From the NCBI RefSeq assembly GCF_026735135.1, contig NZ_JAPQER010000002.1, forward strand, positions 124,001 to 188,000: a DNA stretch of 64,000 nt, read 5' to 3'. Source of the stretch: Clostridium aestuarii. Lineage in GTDB: Bacteria > Bacillota > Clostridia > Clostridiales > Clostridiaceae. The position numbers and the translations under genes were made by a program. This document shows, one piece after another, positions 63,224-64,000 of the stretch. The notes beneath the pieces were generated by a model, which was not told the DNA's origin, ran no database searches, and saw only the letters and a program-made list of their open reading frames with translations. Each line of letters begins with the position of its first letter. Position 1 is the stretch's first letter.

Positions 63224-64000
63224 GTGGAACAATTAACCTTAGAAGAAATAGTTAAAGTTGTAAATGGTAAGGTAGACATAAATGGAGAGTGTAGAAAATA
63301 TAATTATTTAAGTACAGATACAAGAAAATTAAGAAACAATAGTATATTTGTAGCATTAAGAGGAGAGAATTTTAACGGTAATGATTACGTAAAAGAAGCA
63401 AGTGAAAAAGGTGCCAATTTATGTATAGTAGATCAGATAAAGTTTAATCCAGATGAATTAAAAGGTAATACCTCAATTATATTAGTAGAAGATACTAAAC
63501 AAGCATTATTATCATTAGCAGAGTACTATAGAAGTAAACTAAATGTTAAAGTCATAGGTATTACAGGATCAACAGGTAAAACTTCAACAAAGGATTTGCT
63601 AGCAGCTTTTTTAAGCTCTAAGTTTAAGGTGTTTAAAACAAAAGGAAATTTCAATAATGAAATTGGACTTCCCCTTATGATTTTTGAACTTGATAATACT
63701 TATGATATTGCTGTGTTAGAAATGGGTATGAGTGACTTAGGAGAAATTCATAGGTTAGCAAAGGTAGCAAGACCAGATGTTGCAATAATAACTAATGTAG
63801 GAATATCTCATATAGAAAATTTAAAGACAAGAGAAAATATACTTAAAGCTAAAATGGAAATAACAGATTATTTTAATGATAATAATATATTAATAATAAA
63901 TATTGAAAATGATCTTTTATCTTCAATACCTTCAGACAAATATAAAGTTGTTAAAGTAGGATTTAACAAAGAATCAGATTATAAAGCAGATAATGTTACT
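63224..64000 (+). CDS. murF: UDP-MurNAc-tripeptide:D-Ala-D-Ala ligase MurF, cut by window end
   Basis: It adds D-Ala-D-Ala to complete the pentapeptide precursor. The first 259 codons are present, open to the end of the window. They show STDTRKLRNNSIFVALRGEN (about 31-50) and the ATP motif GITGSTGKTSTKDLLAAFL (about 113-131), followed by KGNFNNEIGLPLMI. The C-terminal half lies outside. The start is GTG 63224, directly after the murE stop, with GGAGGTG 9 nt upstream, indicating coupling. Confidence 0.95.
   Translation, partial: MEQLTLEEIVKVVNGKVDINGECRKYNYLSTDTRKLRNNSIFVALRGENFNGNDYVKEASEKGANLCIVDQIKFNPDELKGNTSIILVEDTKQALLSLAEYYRSKLNVKVIGITGSTGKTSTKDLLAAFLSSKFKVFKTKGNFNNEIGLPLMIFELDNTYDIAVLEMGMSDLGEIHRLAKVARPDVAIITNVGISHIENLKTRENILKAKMEITDYFNDNNILIINIENDLLSSIPSDKYKVVKVGFNKESDYKADNVT

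Noticed and set aside
1..64000. CRISPR arrays, tRNA or rRNA genes, complete insertion sequences, prophage
   Set aside because: No regularly spaced repeats, no tRNA- or rRNA-like segments, no transposase, integrase or phage structural genes were seen on either strand.

Overview
The window is low-GC DNA with strong AGGAGG-type ribosome binding sites, frequent GTG/TTG starts, a FliR-FlhB fusion, SpoVD and a meso-DAP MurE. Together these point to a motile, spore-forming Clostridium sensu stricto. Two flagellins carry a metallopeptidase domain (flagellinolysin, first characterised in C. haemolyticum), which suggests the C. novyi/haemolyticum/botulinum C-D neighbourhood. That species placement is inference.

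Layout. 0-3 kb: a short Lys-rich protein, fliS, fliD and a FliT-like gene, behind a sigma-28 type promoter. 3-23 kb: a flagellin island with five flagellin genes. These are a 778-aa flagellin, a 1148-aa flagellinolysin, a 407-aa flagellin, a 619-aa flagellinolysin and a divergent 299-aa minor flagellin. Between them lie a flagellin lysine methylase (fliB), two tandem csrA paralogues in a region full of RNA hairpins, and a glycosylation cassette (Maf/DUF115 transferase, CMP-sugar-acid cytidylyltransferase, HMGL-like aldolase, GT2-TPR glycosyltransferase). 23.6-47.8 kb: the large flagellar operon, flgBC-fliEFGHIJK-flgD-(TIGR02530)-flgE-flbD-motAB-fliLOPQ-fliR/flhB-flhA-flhF-flhG-pilZ-fliA-swrB-like-flgF/G-like-flgG. 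flhA has an in-frame TAA in its most conserved motif. 48-57 kb: housekeeping genes (CBS-type pyrophosphatase, Ca2+ P-type ATPase, a Lon-like protease with degenerate ATPase motifs, ychF). 57.9-64 kb: the start of the division/cell-wall cluster, rsmH-ftsL-spoVD-murE-murF (murF cut by the window end). fliM, fliN/Y, fliW, flgM, flgK and flgL are not in the window.

How it works together. FliA (sigma-28) is encoded in the large operon. Five sites of the form TAAAG-N16-CGAnAA precede fliS, the first flagellin, the minor flagellin and two points upstream of the second csrA. The four large flagellin genes each have a stem-loop with a GGA-containing loop a few nucleotides before a CAAGGAGG Shine-Dalgarno. 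This is the two-site layout through which CsrA represses hag in Bacillus. fliS and flgE have similar leaders. The csrA intergenic region adds longer hairpins with apical AGGA/AGGG loops and U-tracts, two of them behind sigma-28 type promoters. I read the island as a system for making a chemically and enzymatically decorated filament (protease domains, lysine methylation, glycosylation). Translation of its subunits is probably co-ordinated by CsrA and perhaps by GGA-presenting small RNAs. The protein families are recognised. The RNA part is inference from visible inverted repeats and was not folded by software.
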